A DNA stretch of 64,000 bases from Taudactylus pleione (Eukaryota > Chordata > Amphibia > Anura > Myobatrachidae). Position numbers and translations under genes: made by a program. The stretch is from contig JAUIMM010000003.1 of assembly GCA_031769625.1 (NCBI GenBank), positions 1,753,001-1,817,000 of the forward strand, in the 5' to 3' direction. This document shows positions 10,843-22,629 of the stretch, piece by piece; the first letter of the stretch is position 1, and every line of letters starts with the position of its first letter. The notes below the pieces were generated by a model. That model was not told the DNA's origin and did not search any database. It worked only from the letters and a program-made list of their open reading frames with translations.

Positions 10843-12810
10843 CTACGGAGGCAAGATGTCGTCCTCATCCTCCTCATCCACCGATTCCTCACCCTCTTCA
10901 GTGTTGTGTACATCCTCATCCTCACAGAGTATTAACTTGTCCCCACTGGAATCCACCACCACAGGTCCCTCTGTACGTTCTGGAGGCTGGTCTCCCTGGA
11001 AGAGTTGACAATTAATTTTTATGAACATCATCTTCTCCACATTTTGTGGAAGCAACCTCCTACGCCTTTCGCTGACAAGGTTCCCGGCTGCACTAAACAC
11101 TCTTTCGGAGTGCACACTGGAGGGGGGGCAACTCAGGTAAAATAGAGCCAGTTTGTACAGGGGCCTCCAAATTGCCTCTTTTTCCTGCCAGTACAGGTAT
11201 GGACTGTCTGACATGCCAACTTGGATGCTGTCACCGATGTAATCCTCCACCATTCTGTCAATGGTGACAGTATCATATGCAGTGACAGTAGACATGTCAG
11301 AAATTGTTGCCAGGTCCTTCAGTCCGGACCAGATGTCCAAACTTGGTCCTGCCTGCCCTGCATCACATCCAGTGGGTTGCTTAGGATACCTAAGTTTTTT
11401 CCTGGCAGCCCCAGTTTCGGGAGAAAATGAAGAAGGAGCTGTTGACGTGTCACGTTCCGCTTCAGCTGACAGTGTTTTCACCAGCAGGTCTTTGCACCTC
11501 TGCAGGCTTGTGTCGGCCAGAAAGAGAGACACCACATAGGCTTTAAACCTAGGATCAATAACGGTGGCCAAAATGTAGTGGTCTGATTTCAACAGATTGA
11601 CCACCCTGGAATCCTGGCAAAGCGAATGAAGGGCTTCATCCACGTCCCACATGCCGAGTGGAATCGCTCCGTCTTAGCTCCTCCTTCACTTTCTCCAGCT
11701 GCTTCTGCAAAAGCCTAATGAGGGGAATGACCTGACTCAAGCTGGCAGTGTCTGAACTGACTTCACGTGTGGCAAGTTCGAAGGGCTGGAGAACCTTGCA
11801 CAACACGGAAATCATTCTCTACTGCGCTTGAGTCAAGTGCATACTCCCTCCTTTGCCTATGTCATAGGTGGATGTATAGGCTTGAATGGCCTTTTGCTGC
11901 TCCTCCATCCTCTAAAGCATATAGAGGGTTGAGTTCCACCGCGTCACAACCTCTTGCTTCAGGTGATGGCGGGGCAGGTTCAAGAGTGTTTGCTGGCGCT
12001 CCAGTGTTCGGCACGCAGTCGCTGAATGGCAAAAGTGGCCAGAAATTTTTCGAGCCACCCAAAGCGTCTCCTTCACGCCCCTGTCGCTTTTCAGAAAATT
12101 CTGCACCACCAAGTTTATTGTGTGAGCAAAACATGGGATGTGCTGGAATTTGCCCAGATGTAATGCCCGCACAATATTGGTGGCATTGTCAGATATCACA
12201 AATCCCCAGGAGAGTCTAAGTGGGGTAAGCCACTGGGCGATGATTTCCCTCAGTTTCTCTAAGAGGTTGTCGGCGGTGTGCCTCTTACTGAAACCAGTGA
12301 TACACAGCGTAGCCTGCCTTGGAACGAGCTGGCGTTTCTGAGATGCTGCTTACTGGTGACGCTGCTGCTGCTGCTGCGTAAGGTGATACATCTACCCAGT
12401 GGGCTGTCACAGTCATATAATCCTTAGTCTGCCCTGTTCCACTTGTCCACATGTCCGTGGTTAAGTGGACATTGGGTGCAACGGCATTTTTCAGGACACT
12501 GAGGACACTTTTTCTGACGTTTCTGTACAGTCTCGGTATCGCCTGCCTAGTGAAGTGGAATCTAGATGGGATTTGGAACCGGGGACACACTATCTCCATC
12601 AATTTTCTAAATCTCACTGCACTAATGGTGGATACGGGATGCATGTCTAACACCAACATAGCAGTCAAGGCCTCAGTTATACGTTTTGCTTCAGGATGAC
12701 TGCTGTCGTACTTCATCCTCCTCGCTAAGGACTGTTGGAGGGTCAATTGTTTAGTAAAAGTAGTGGTGTTCCTACTTCCTCTCTGGGATGATGAACGACT
12801 CCCAGCAGCA

Positions 12811-12841
<31 letters not shown>

Positions 12842-13960
12842 GAGGCGTAGCAATGCAGGATCCTCCGGAGGAATCCCGGATAGGAGAGTCAGTCATGCCA
12901 GTGACATGGCCTGCAGGACTACTTCCGATCCTGACTAAGGAGGACATTGACGAGGAGGGAGTTGACGGTGTGGTTTGCAGGCGCTTGGATACAACAGGAC
13001 AACGGGATTTAGGTGTCCCTGGACTGCTTACGGTCTTAGCCAAAGTTTCTGAACTTGACAGTAACTTTTTATGAACACGCTGCAGGTGCCGTATAAGGGA
13101 GGATGTTCCTAGGTGGCTAACGTCCCTACCCCTACTTATTCCACCTTTACATATGGTACATATGGCAAGACAGTTGTTGTCTGGATTTGGATAGAAATAT
13201 TGCCAGACCAAAGAAGTGGAATGTTTGGTCTTCTGCCCAGGCATGACCGTGATGGGCTTTTTCATCCCATGGACAACAAATGTCTCCACCGGAGCCTGAT
13301 TTAAACAAACCACATCACCATCAGAATCCTCCTTGCCAACTTCCTCCTCAGCGCCAGCTACACCAGTATCCTCATCCTGTTGTACTTCAACAGTGACATC
13401 TTCAATTTGCATATCAGCAAGTGGACTGTGGGTGTTCCTTTCAGCACTTGCAGGGGGCGTGCAAATGGTGGTAAGAGCCACCTCCTCCCATCCAGTGCTG
13501 GGAAGGTCAGGCATCGCAACCACCACCACACTTGGACTCTCCTTGGGGATTTGTGATATCTTCTTAGAACGCACAGTTCTTCACTGTGCTTTTGCCAGCT
13601 TAACTCTTCTGATTTTTTTAGTGGGAGGAGGGCTTCCATCGTCATGTGAAGCTGAACCACTAGTCATGAACATAGGGAAAGACCTTAGCCATTCCTTGCC
13701 AGTGTCGTAAATGGCATATTGGCAAGTTTACGTTTCTCTTCAGATGATTTAAATGTTTTTTTCAAGGTCATTTTCCTGAACTTTGTCATTTGGGATTGTA
13801 TGTGCCCTCTACTATGACATTGGGCATCGGCCTTGGCAGACGACGTTGATGGCATGTTATCGTCTATGTCATGACTAGTGGCAGCAGCTTCAGCACTAGG
13901 AGGAAGTGGTTCTTGATTTTTCCCTATTTTATTTTTATCAGAGAAAGTTTGGTCCTCCAT
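10843..13960 (-). pseudogene. hAT transposase with BED zinc finger (copy A, broken)
   Basis: Cut-and-paste DNA transposase of the hAT superfamily, acting in the nucleus. The frame begins at ATG 13960 (MEDQTFSDKNK). It includes a BED finger, a TTDMWTS block carrying the first catalytic Asp, an SDNATN block with the second, CFAHTINL, and the C-terminal hATC dimerisation region (PPSSVHSERVFSAAG) ending in an acidic tail. Compared with copy C it has a deletion of about 4 bp near 13705, a stop near 13582, a 1-bp insertion near 12350, a stop near 11918 and a 2-bp deletion near 11645. An expanded CAG tract at about 12805-12841 gives a longer polyalanine stretch than in copy C. It cannot yield full-length protein. 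Confidence 0.93.
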
Positions 13961-14036
13961 TTATGTTATATTGATATATACGTGCGGCTAAGGCGCACAC
14001 AAACACAGAAAATAATTTTTTATTTTTGTTGGAGAT

Positions 14037-14805
14037 TAGTGCACTTTGTGGGTTACACCACCCTTTAAGAAATGAGCCAGCCGGCCCTTTACTTATGGGA
14101 CACAGGCGCACGCTTGGTGCTGCTCCTTCGTTGATGCACATGCAGCCACAGTGCACACAATTCACAAACACAAAAAAATATATTTTTTTATTTTGTTTGG
14201 AGTGCCCTTTGGGGGTTACAGCACCCTTTAATGGTCAAGCCAGCCGTCCCTTTATTTATGGGACACAGGCGCATGCTTGGCACTACTTTGTTGATGCACG
14301 TGCGGCTACTGCGCACACAATTCACAAACACAGAAAATATTTTTTTATTTGGTTTGGAGTTTACTTTTGGGGTTACAGCACCCTTTAACGGTCAAGCCAG
14401 CCGGCCCTTTACTTATGATACAGGCGCACGCTTGGCACTACTTTGTTGATGCACGTGCGGCTACTGCGCACACAATTCACAAACACAGAAAATATTTTTT
14501 TATTTGGTTTGGAGTGTACTTTGGGGGTTACAGCACCCTTTAATGGTCAAGCCAGCCGGCCCTTTACTTATGACACAGGCGCACGCTTGGCACTACTTTG
14601 TTGATGCACGTGCGGCTACTGCGCACACAATTCACAAACACAGAAAATATTTTTTTATTTTGTTTGGAGTGTACTTTGGGGGTTACAGCACCCTTTAACG
14701 GTCAAGCCAGCCGGCCCTTTACTTATGACACAGGCGAACGCTTGGCACTACTTTGTTGATGCACGTGCGGCTACTGCGCACACAATTCACAAACACAGAA
14801 AATAT
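14037..14805. repeat. 155-bp tandem array upstream of transposase (copy A, about 5 units)
   Basis: Units contain GATGCACGTGCGG, a poly-T tract, TTTGGGGGTTACAGCACCC and a GCCAGCCGGCCC box. Period about 155 bp (for example 14294, 14449, 14603, 14757). It sits between the transposase ATG and the terminus, where a promoter and transposase-binding sites would be expected (inference). Confidence 0.93.
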
Positions 14806-14929
14806 TTTTTTTTTTTTTGCACTTGGGGGGAGCACCCATGATGGACAGAGCACCCCCTGGACAACACTACAGCACCCCTTTAGGACTGGGACTCTGCACA
14901 GGACTTTGGAGTGGACACAGCCCCTATGG

Positions 14930-15170
14930 ACAACTGACTGCACAACACAGTCCAGCCAGCCCCTATGGACTTTGGAGGAGTGGACACAGCCCCTATGGAC
15001 AACAGCAGCACAGCACAACACAGCCAGCCCCTATGGACTTTGGAGGAGTGGACACAGCCCCTATGTACAACAGCAGCACAGCACAACACAGCCAGCCCCT
15101 ATGGACTTTGGAGGAGTGGACACAGCCCTTATGGACAACAGCAGCACAGCACAGCACAACACTACACTGC
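14930..15170. repeat. About 72-bp tandem repeat near the hAT terminus
   Basis: Three to four copies of a unit built around CAGCCCCTATGGACTTTGGA, then GAGTGGACACAG and a CAGCACAGCACAAC run. Equivalent shorter arrays occur in copies B, C and D. Confidence 0.85.
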
Positions 15171-15433
15171 ACTACACAACAATACACAGCCCAGCCAGCA
15201 CTAACTCCCACCCTCCCTCTTCACTGTCCACAGCCGTGTGAGAAAATGGCGCCGATGCGGGTACCTTATATAGGATCCAAAACTCGCGAGACCCGGAAGG
15301 CGGGATGATGACGTTTTGCCTCGATTTCAGATCAGAGTCAGGCGGGAAAAGTCGAGCCTGACTCGGATCGGCCTCGGATCGGGGGGGGCTCGGGGGGGTT
15401 CAGATTTCAGAAATCCGAACCCGCTCACCCCTA

Positions 15434-15978
15434 ATATGTATGATATTAATGTTTGAGTAATAATAATTGTGGTACTGGGATCATCAGGAGAAAGTAAGGG
15501 CTCCACAATTAACCCTGTGTGTTGGCAGCGTAAATGGCGTTATTAGCAGTGAGTGCTGATGTAACCATATGTCACTGACAGCTGTTTTAGATTGATGCAT
15601 CTGGGAAAAGGCTGATCGTGACAGATATTATTATTATTATTATTATTATTAATAATAATAATAATAATATACACTGTTTGGCCAACACATTGTCATTGTA
15701 CCAATTCAAATATCAATGTTTTTATGTGATTGATGCATTCAGTGAGGTTATGGGCGTACTCGAAGTGGACAATCAACTTTTATGTGTTATAGAATAAATT
15801 ATATCAATTAAATACATGAATGCACCGGTTTGGATCCTTTCTTTGAGGTTACATCAACTCAGCTTAATTTTCTTCATTCTGTGTTTTGTGAGGTTGGCAA
15901 TACCTCTATTTATCTGCTGCAGATTTACAGTATACCTTTATATCCAAGGCAAGGAGTCAAGCAGGCGCTGAGTGAATC

Positions 15979-16019
<41 letters not shown>

Positions 16020-16040
16020 CATATATACACACACTGTATA
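15434..16040. other. Spacer with (ATT)n/(AAT)n palindrome and (TA)n
   Basis: No gene seen. An (ATT)n tract turning into (AAT)n at about 15629-15669 forms a perfect foldback, and (TA)n lies at about 15982-16014. Confidence 0.6.
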
Positions 16041-16042
16041 TA

Positions 16043-16150
16043 CAGCCATGGCCAAAAGTTTTGAGAGTGACACAAGTATTGGTTTTCACAATGTTTACTG
16101 CTTCAATGTTTTTAGACCTTTTTGTCATTACTATGGTATATTGAAGTAGG
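16043..16150 (+). mobile_element. Tc1/mariner terminal fragment
   Basis: After a TA dinucleotide the sequence CAGCCATGGCCAAAAGTTTT and the following GAGAGTGACAC resemble the terminal inverted repeat of Tc1-like elements in fish and amphibians (from memory). Only about 100 bp of one end is present and no matching second end was found. Confidence 0.6.
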
Positions 16151-16689
16151 ATGAGGGCACCATGACGTGGTAGGTGGGCATACATCTTTGGCCAAACATG
16201 CTGAGAAACCTTATTTATATTACATTAATATTGTAGAGTTTACTATAATTGTTTTGATTATCAGATTAACAGTATTCTTAGCGCTTAGAGTGTGCATCTG
16301 CATTTTCTATTTTCTGCATAGCACTACAAGTCTCAGCATGGCAGCACCTCTTATTATGTTAAAAATTAAGGTATGCAGTCTAGTCCCCCCCCCCTATTTC
16401 TTCTGTTTTTGTGTATAATAATTACACTCTAAGGTAGATACACCTTCTGCCTGACTAGCACCCCTCCCACCTGCCCTAAAGTGGTTTTAAATAGTATTGG
16501 CGGCAGAGGTGTAGCAGGTGGCCAGGGCGCCCTGAGCACGTGCATGCTACGGCGCGCCCACGCCAAGTGTGCCAGGGAGGAGGCGTATCCAGCATGTGCG
16601 GATAAATAAAAGGGAAATGAAATAAACATTAGGGGCAGCATCAAACTGGGGCATAGAGGGCTAGGTATATTCCAAACCACTAAGTAATT
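16151..16689. other. Unassigned sequence
   Basis: No supported gene or complete element. It includes a poly-C tract near 16385. Confidence 0.4.
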
Positions 16690-16960
16690 CCACTAATAAC
16701 ATCCAGTTTTGTGTATAAAAATACATCTTACCTATATGGTGGTTTCTCTGCAATAGGAACCTCTAAAGGAATAGATCATCTCTGGGCAGACAGTGTCTTC
16801 TGTTGGTACTCACTATTCATGTAGGAAATCACATGGTCCGGAAGATGCCGGTTTGTGTAGGATTGTAACCAATGTCATCATCATACAACAGCCCCCTGTC
16901 ACACTAGCCCCCTTTCTCTTCAGCCCTGTCACACCAGAGTTGTGTATACTGTAGATCCCC
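16690..16960. mobile_element. Inverted fragment of the 7023-7980 element family
   Basis: The reverse complement of about 16730-16890 aligns by eye with 7617-7790: the order GATGACATTGGTT, ACCATGTGA, TAGTGA, AGACACTG, GAGGTTCC and GCAGAGAA is kept. Termini are not preserved. Confidence 0.65.
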
Positions 16961-17515
16961 TTCAGTAAATGCACCTGGATGTGACGTGGAGTGAGTGCGG
17001 AAGTACGGTGCCCTTAAAGCAATGTTACGTGTACCGTCTAGGGGTGAGCGGGTCCAGATTTCTGAAATCCGAACCCCCCCGAGCCCCCCTGATCCGAGGC
17101 CGATCCGAGTCAGGCTCGACTTTTCCCGCCTGACTCGGATCTGAAATCGAGGGAAAACATCATCATCCCGCCTTCCGGGTCTCGCAGGTTTTGGATCCTA
17201 TATGAGGTACCCGCGTCGGCGCCATTTTCTCACTCGGCTGTGGACAGTGAAGAGGGAGGGTGGAAGTTAGGGCTGGCTGGGCTGTGTAGTGTAGTGTAGT
17301 GCACTGTAGTGTTGTGCTGTGCTGCTGTTGTCCATAGGGGCTGTGTCCACTCCTCCAAAGTCCATAGGGGCTGGCTGGACTGTGTTGTGCAGTCAGTTGT
17401 ACATAGGGGCTGTGTCCACTCCAAAGTCCAGTGCAGTGTCCCAGTCCTAAAGGGGTGCTGTAGTGTTGTCCAGGGGGTGCTCTGTCCATCAGGGGTGCTC
17501 CCCCCAAGTGCAAAA

Positions 17516-18000
17516 AAAATATATATATTTTCTGTGTTTGTGAATTGTGTGCACTGTAGCTGCACGTGCATCAACAAAGTAGTGCCAAGCGTGTGCCTGT
17601 GTCATAAGTAAAGGGCCATCTGGCTTGACCGTTAAAGGGTGCTGTAACCCCCAAAGTGCACTCCAAACAAAATAAAAAATATTTTCTGTATTTGTGAATT
17701 GTGTGCACTGTGGCTGCACGTGCATCAACAAAGGAGCAGCGCCAAGCGTGCGCCTGTGTCCCATTAGTAAAGGGCCAGCTGGCTTGTCCGTTAAAGGGTG
17801 CTGTAACCCCCAAAGTACACTCCAAACAAAATAAAAAATATTTTCTGTGTTTGTGAATTGTGTGCACTGTGACTGCACGTGCATCAACAAAGGAGCAGCG
17901 CCAAGCGTGCGCCTGTGTCCCATAAGTAAAAAGCCGGCTGGCTCATTTCTTAAAGTGTGCTGTAACCCACAAAGTGCACTACTCTCCAGCAAAAATAAAA
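17516..18000. repeat. 155-bp tandem array, copy B (about 3 units)
   Basis: Same unit as in copy A, in opposite orientation, with the CACGTGCATCAACAAAG core at about 17566, 17726 and 17877. It ends about 60 bp before the transposase ATG. Confidence 0.9.
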
Positions 18001-18057
18001 AAATATTTTCTGTGCTTGTGTGCGCCTTAGCCGCACGTATATATCAATATAACATAA

Positions 18058-18962
18058 ATGGAGGACCAAACTTTCTCTGATAAAAATAAAATAGGGAAAG
18101 ATCAAGAGCCACTTCCTCCTAGTGCTGTTGCTGCTGCTAGGAGTTGTTCATCATCCCAGAGAGGAAGTAGAAACACCACTACTTTTACTAACAATTGACC
18201 CTCCAACAGTCCCTAGCGAGGAGGATGAAGTACGACAGCAGTCATCCTGAACAAAATACGCATAACTGCTATGTTGGTGTTAGACGTGCGTCCGGTATCC
18301 GCCATTAGTGCAGTGGGATTTAGACAATTCATGGAGGTAGTGTGTCCCCGGTTCCAAATCCCGTCTAGATTCCACCTGCATCCTCAAAGCAGCAGCAACA
18401 ATTGTGCGTCTGTCTGTTAAAGGGTGGTGTAACCCTCAAAGTGTGCTCCACAAACAATAAAAAAATTCTTCTTTTTTTTCTGTCTTTGTGAATTGTGTGG
18501 GCTGTAGCCGCACCTGCATCCTCAAAGCAGCAGTGACAAGCGTGCGTCTATCTGTTAAAGGATTACATCGGTGACAGCATCCAAGTAGGCATGTTAGACA
18601 GTCCGTACATGTACTGGCAGGAAAAAGAGGCAATTTGGAGGTCCCTTTACAAACTGGCTCTATTTTACCAGAGTTGCCCCCCCTCCAGTGTGCACTCCGA
18701 AAGAGTGTTTAGTGCAGCCGGGAACCTTGTCAGCAAAAGGCATAGGAGGTTGCTTCCACAAAATGTGGAGAAGATGATGTTCATAAAAATTAATTATGAA
18801 CTCTTCCAGGGAGACCAGCCTCCAGAACGTACAGAGGGACCTGTGGTGGTGGATTCCAGTGGGTACGAATTAATACTCTGTGAGGATGAGGATGTACACA
18901 ACACTGAAGAGGGTGAGGAATCGGTGGATGAGGAGGATGAGGACGACATCTTGCCTCCGTAG
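18058..18962 (+). pseudogene. hAT transposase remnant (copy B)
   Basis: The start ATG and about 20 N-terminal codons are present from 18058, then the frame jumps to the segment that in copy C lies after the polyalanine tract, losing the BED finger. About 150 bp later another jump leads through two repeat units (about 18370-18560) to the C-terminal hATC region (18591-18962: YWQEKEAIW, PPSSVHSERVFSAAG, acidic end). All catalytic Asp blocks are gone. The first junction is shared with copy D. Confidence 0.88.
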
Positions 18963-19591
18963 AGCCAGTTTGTGCAGGGACAGATTAATTGCCAGCTTGT
19001 TTTGTGGGGGCCCAAACGAACCAATCATTTCAGCCACAGTCGTGTGGCAGACCCTGGCGCTGAAATGATTGCTTTGTTAAAGTGTGCATGTCCTGTTTAT
19101 ACAACATAAGGGTGGGTGGGAGGGCCCAAGGACAATTCCATCTTGCACCTCTTTTTTTTCTTTGCATAATGTACAGTTTGGGGCCTAGTTTTTCAAACTG
19201 CCATCCTGTCTGCCACTGCAGTGTCACTCCTAGATGGGTCACGTGTTTGTGCCGCCCACTCGTGTCGCTTAGCATAGTCATCCAGCTACCTCGGTGCAAC
19301 CTTTTGGACATAAAAAAACTATTGTGAGGTGTGAGGTGTTCAGAATAGACTGGAAATGAGTGGAAATTAAGGTTATTGAGGTTAATAATAGCATAGGAGC
19401 AGAAAAATCAACACATTCTGTGATTTTAGCTGTTTTTATGCTTTAAAAAAAAAAAAATACAGATCCAAAACACAAAACCCAGAACCCAAAACACCGAAGG
19501 GTGGTTTTGGCAAAACCAATCCAGATCCAAAACACGAAGAAAGATCCAGATCCAAAACCAAAACACAAAAAGTGACCGATGCACACCCCTA

Positions 19592-20540
19592 CTATAAAGT
19601 AGAAATCAATAGAAAAAAGATGTTGCTGTGCTCAACGTCTATGTAATGCGTAAGTGGTATTAATATTTAAGACCCATCTGTTAATGCGGAGTTGTCCAAA
19701 TCAGAGAATGAATGAATGTGCATATACACACCTGGTATCAATCATATACACACAGTTCACCCTATGTATCAAATGGTAGAACCAGAGGTAATAATGGTCT
19801 GTATATAAAGGTGGATAGTCTATCCTAGGTATGTTGTATATAGACATAGATGTGTCAGAAGCGTAATTTGTAAAAATCAGGATATTTTATTAAGGCATGT
19901 GCTAAACCAGAGCTAGCTAGAAAAGCTGCACTTGCAAAAATAGTGTCAATAACATCCAGCTATGTCAGGCATCAGTGTTGAAAAGAATAACTAAATGGAT
20001 AATGTCCAAAGACGTTGTAACTGGTGATACTGATGTTGAGATTATAGAGTCAATAGAGGCGTCCCACTGTGGTAAATCAGATAGTGAAGCTTCAAAAATG
20101 GTGCCCGGGGTGTCTTCTGCGGGTCAGAGAGTACGGTGTGGACTGCCAGGGGGAGGAAGTCTCTCTTCAGTGCTGGTGTCACTCACCGAATAGGATGCCG
20201 GAAGACGCCTGACTGAACAGGCTGACTCCGGCAGTCCGTGCCCGGGTGCGCGCTGTGGTCCGAGAGGGAGACAACGCGGATATGCAGCTCATCAGAGCAG
20301 TATGCTGCGTGTCACCTAACAAAGACAGGAGACTTACCTCTCTACCTAGAGGGCACCGCTCCTGCCCTGCCAGCTTCCCACGATCGGAGGCACTCGCTTC
20401 CTTCCTTGGTGTTCCGGGTTTTGGTCACGTGACTGTAATACTGCAGGAGACGGTGTCTTGCAAGAGGGACTGGATGTTTTGGCACGGATTCCGGATGATA
20501 GCAATGTGCGCGCTGATCTATATTCTTAGGAAATGGTTCA
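19592..20540. other. Unassigned sequence
   Basis: No convincing coding frame. It may belong to the Penelope-type terminal fragment that follows. Confidence 0.4.
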
Positions 20541-20640
20541 AATAGGTTGTAATAAAAACGTTCAATGAGCTCCAACACTTTTCAGCCTATTCAGACCTTT
20601 TTCAAGGAGATAATGTCATGATTGGATTCCGGGGATCTGT
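20541..20640 (-). mobile_element. Possible Penelope-type terminal repeat fragment with hammerhead-like motif
   Basis: On the minus strand 20573-20607 reads TTGAAAAAGG, a short possible stem-loop, then CTGAAAAG. It resembles the TTGAYAA...GAAAC motif seen at 60706-60736 inside a bona fide Penelope-like element. Here the stem and GAAAC are degraded. Confidence 0.35.
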
Positions 20641-20689
20641 ATAAGTTGTCTGGGGGCGGTCCTAAAACATGCAAATCCTGCAATGGCAG

Positions 20690-21070
20690 CTTAACTCGAG
20701 TGGTTTCTCTTTGGTGATTCAGTAAAAAACCTGCAATGGTAATTAACCAACAGGACACTCCTCTGCCTAACAGCTAGGGGTATACTTACTAAAGTGAGAG
20801 GTTTTTAGAAGTGGAGATGTTGCCCATAGCAACCAATCAGATTCTACTTAACATTTAACTATCACCATCCAATCTAGAAGATAATAGCTAGCATCTGATT
20901 GGTTGCTATGGGCAACATCTCCATTTCTAAAAAACCCTGCACTTTAGTAAATAGACTCCCTATAGTAGAACCGCTATTTCATCTATTTGACATATCAAGG
21001 GCAGACTATTAACATGTACTCACCCACATGTCCAATGCTTTAAGTAAGAGAAGGGGGCAGCAGTAGTACA
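20690..21070. repeat. Diverged local direct duplication, copy 1
   Basis: Shares an ordered series of words with about 21725-21955 (TTGGTGA, AAAACC-GCAAT, CAGGACRYTC, AGAACCRCT, GGGCAGAYYAT, GTACTCA, TGTCCAATGC). Copy 1 is interrupted by the MITE at 20777-20960, so the duplication is older than, or independent of, that insertion. Confidence 0.65.
20777..20960. mobile_element. Foldback MITE with TA target duplication (184 bp)
   Basis: Long inverted repeat: the left arm begins GGGGTATACTTACTAAAG and the right arm ends CTTTAGTAAATAGACTCCC, with about 70-bp arms including GATGTTGCCCATAGCAACCA. TA flanks both sides (20775-20776, 20961-20962). The central loop is about 40 bp. Confidence 0.85.
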
Positions 21071-21408
21071 TACAGCAGTGACCGTACATACAGCAGTGAC
21101 CGTCCTGTCCCGCCGCCATCTTGTTTTGCTCAGCGCCCATCTTAGTTTCAGTCGCAAAATTGCTGTGTTTAATATCCCGCTGCCTCGGTATGCCCCGTCC
21201 CCGTAGTTGCTTATTTGCACATATTATACCTACAGTACTGTATCATTGCATCATTGCACCACTTTGCACATTTAACTTTTACACTAATGGTTCTAATGGT
21301 ACTGTACATACTAAGTTTTGATTTATGTTATAATTAGGGAGTGTTTTTTAGACACCTGTATTATTTATCATATTTATTATCTTGTGCCTCTATACAATCT
21401 CACAATAT

Positions 21409-21553
21409 TGCATGCGCTATGTAGTTTAGGAAAAGTGACACCTGGTGGGCAAAATGTTGTATTACATGTAATGAAATCAGATGCACGCGCTATGTAATTT
21501 AGGAAAAGTGACATCTGGTGGGCAAAAAGTTGTATTACACGTAATGACTTTTT
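21409..21553. repeat. 72-bp tandem duplication
   Basis: Two adjacent copies containing GCGCTATGTARTTTAGGAAA, CACCTGGTGGGCAAAA (or CATCTGGTGG) and GTTGTATTACRYGTAATG. Confidence 0.85.
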
Positions 21554-21724
21554 TCATTACTAAACTTCCCTTGTGGTACGACTCATGGCGTGGTGTGTGG
21601 CACGCCATGCGTGGCATGAGAGATAACGCTGTGATGCCACGTGATAGCTGGGCACATCTGTAACCCTGATAAAACTATTCTTTCTGATTGCTGACACACT
21701 TTGGAAAGTTATATGCATTTCAAT

Positions 21725-21955
21725 CAGGTGATCTCTCATTGGTGACTCTGAATAAATGCAAAACCAGCAATAGCAGTTACACCTACAGGACGTTCTTTCA
21801 TCTACTGTAACACCAAAAGCAGAACCACTTTCTTATCTTCCTTCTATATCAGGGGCAGATCATACAAACACGTACTCAACCTCTTGTCCAATGCCTTATG
21901 GGCAAAACAAGGGAGTAGTAATAGTGTTGCAATCTGCATGTAACCTTGATAATAC
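21725..21955. repeat. Diverged local direct duplication, copy 2
   Basis: Partner of 20690-21070 without the MITE. Confidence 0.6.
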
Positions 21956-22629
21956 TTTTTTTTTCTCTCTCTCTCTATTTAACCAGATATACCATTATCC
22001 GACAAGCACTGTGTATATGAATGTTTAATACAGAATGTTCTGATGATACTTCTGTCTAGGAAATTTTCATTAGAGACATTATAGCTCTGAACACCCTAAA
22101 CTTTCTATCGTCAGATGATAGATGTGACCCATAAACTTAAATTAAACTTAACTAAAATAAAACACACAAGACCAAGTTATATCGTTTAAAAATAAGTGGG
22201 CAGCTTTATTTTGTTACAATGGTGGTAGAAAAAATATGAATACCCCTAAATTGCTAGAGAGAAATAATCGTTGTCCAGACAATAATTGTGGTTCCAAAGC
22301 ACAAATATTGTTATTGCATTCAAAAAGAAAGGTACACGCTTTGATCTAGCACAATTAGCGCAAAGACAATTAAATACAGAAAATAAGATACAGCCCAATA
22401 CATACGCGTGAGCACTGGTCCCAGTATACAGTCATCAGTCCAGTAGCCTGTGGTCATCCAAGGAGAATGGCTGTATGTTGAGATCAGCAAGCAGGCTATA
22501 TACTTTACAGATCACAGATAACAGCAATGTAGACAGACAAACATAATTCCATTGGTTCTTAAGAATTACATACGTTTATAACTTCCAAACTTATACAACC
22601 TTGATTATCTTACTTAACCTTAACTACAA
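21956..22629. other. Unassigned AT-rich sequence next to DIRS element
   Basis: No coding frame. It could contain the 3' terminal repeats of the adjacent tyrosine-recombinase element, but I could not match it to the 5' side by eye. Confidence 0.35.

Larger units (their letters stand above)
10208..15433 (-). mobile_element. BED-type hAT transposon, copy A (5226 bp)
   Basis: Exact 8-bp target duplication ATATGTAT at 10200-10207 and 15434-15441. Ends TAGGGGTGTGCACCGG (left) and TAGGGGTGAGCGGG (right, reverse complement). The transposase lies on the minus strand and is multiply broken. Upstream of its ATG (to the right) is a roughly 155-bp repeat array (14037-14805), then a roughly 72-bp repeat (14930-15160), then a terminal segment with the short palindrome CGGATTTCAGAAATCCG. 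Confidence 0.95.
17039..19591 (+). mobile_element. BED-type hAT, copy B (2553 bp, internally deleted, no TSD)
   Basis: Left end TAGGGGTGAGCGGG and right end TAGGGGTGTGCATCGG (by reverse complement) match copies A, C and D, but the flanking 8-mers GTACCGTC (17031-17038) and CTATAAAG (19592-19599) do not match. Most of the transposase is missing and the element contains only about three 155-bp repeat units. The lack of a target duplication suggests a recombinant or flank-deleted copy. Confidence 0.9.

Noticed and set aside
10859..11008. Ser-rich frames antisense to the hAT transposase C-terminus (also near 18794, 29446 and 50320)
   Set aside because: Antisense readings of the acidic Glu/Asp tail.
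14753..15308. Overlapping frames rich in Thr/Gln/Trp near the hAT terminus
   Set aside because: They read through the 72-bp tandem repeat and shift with unit number among copies.
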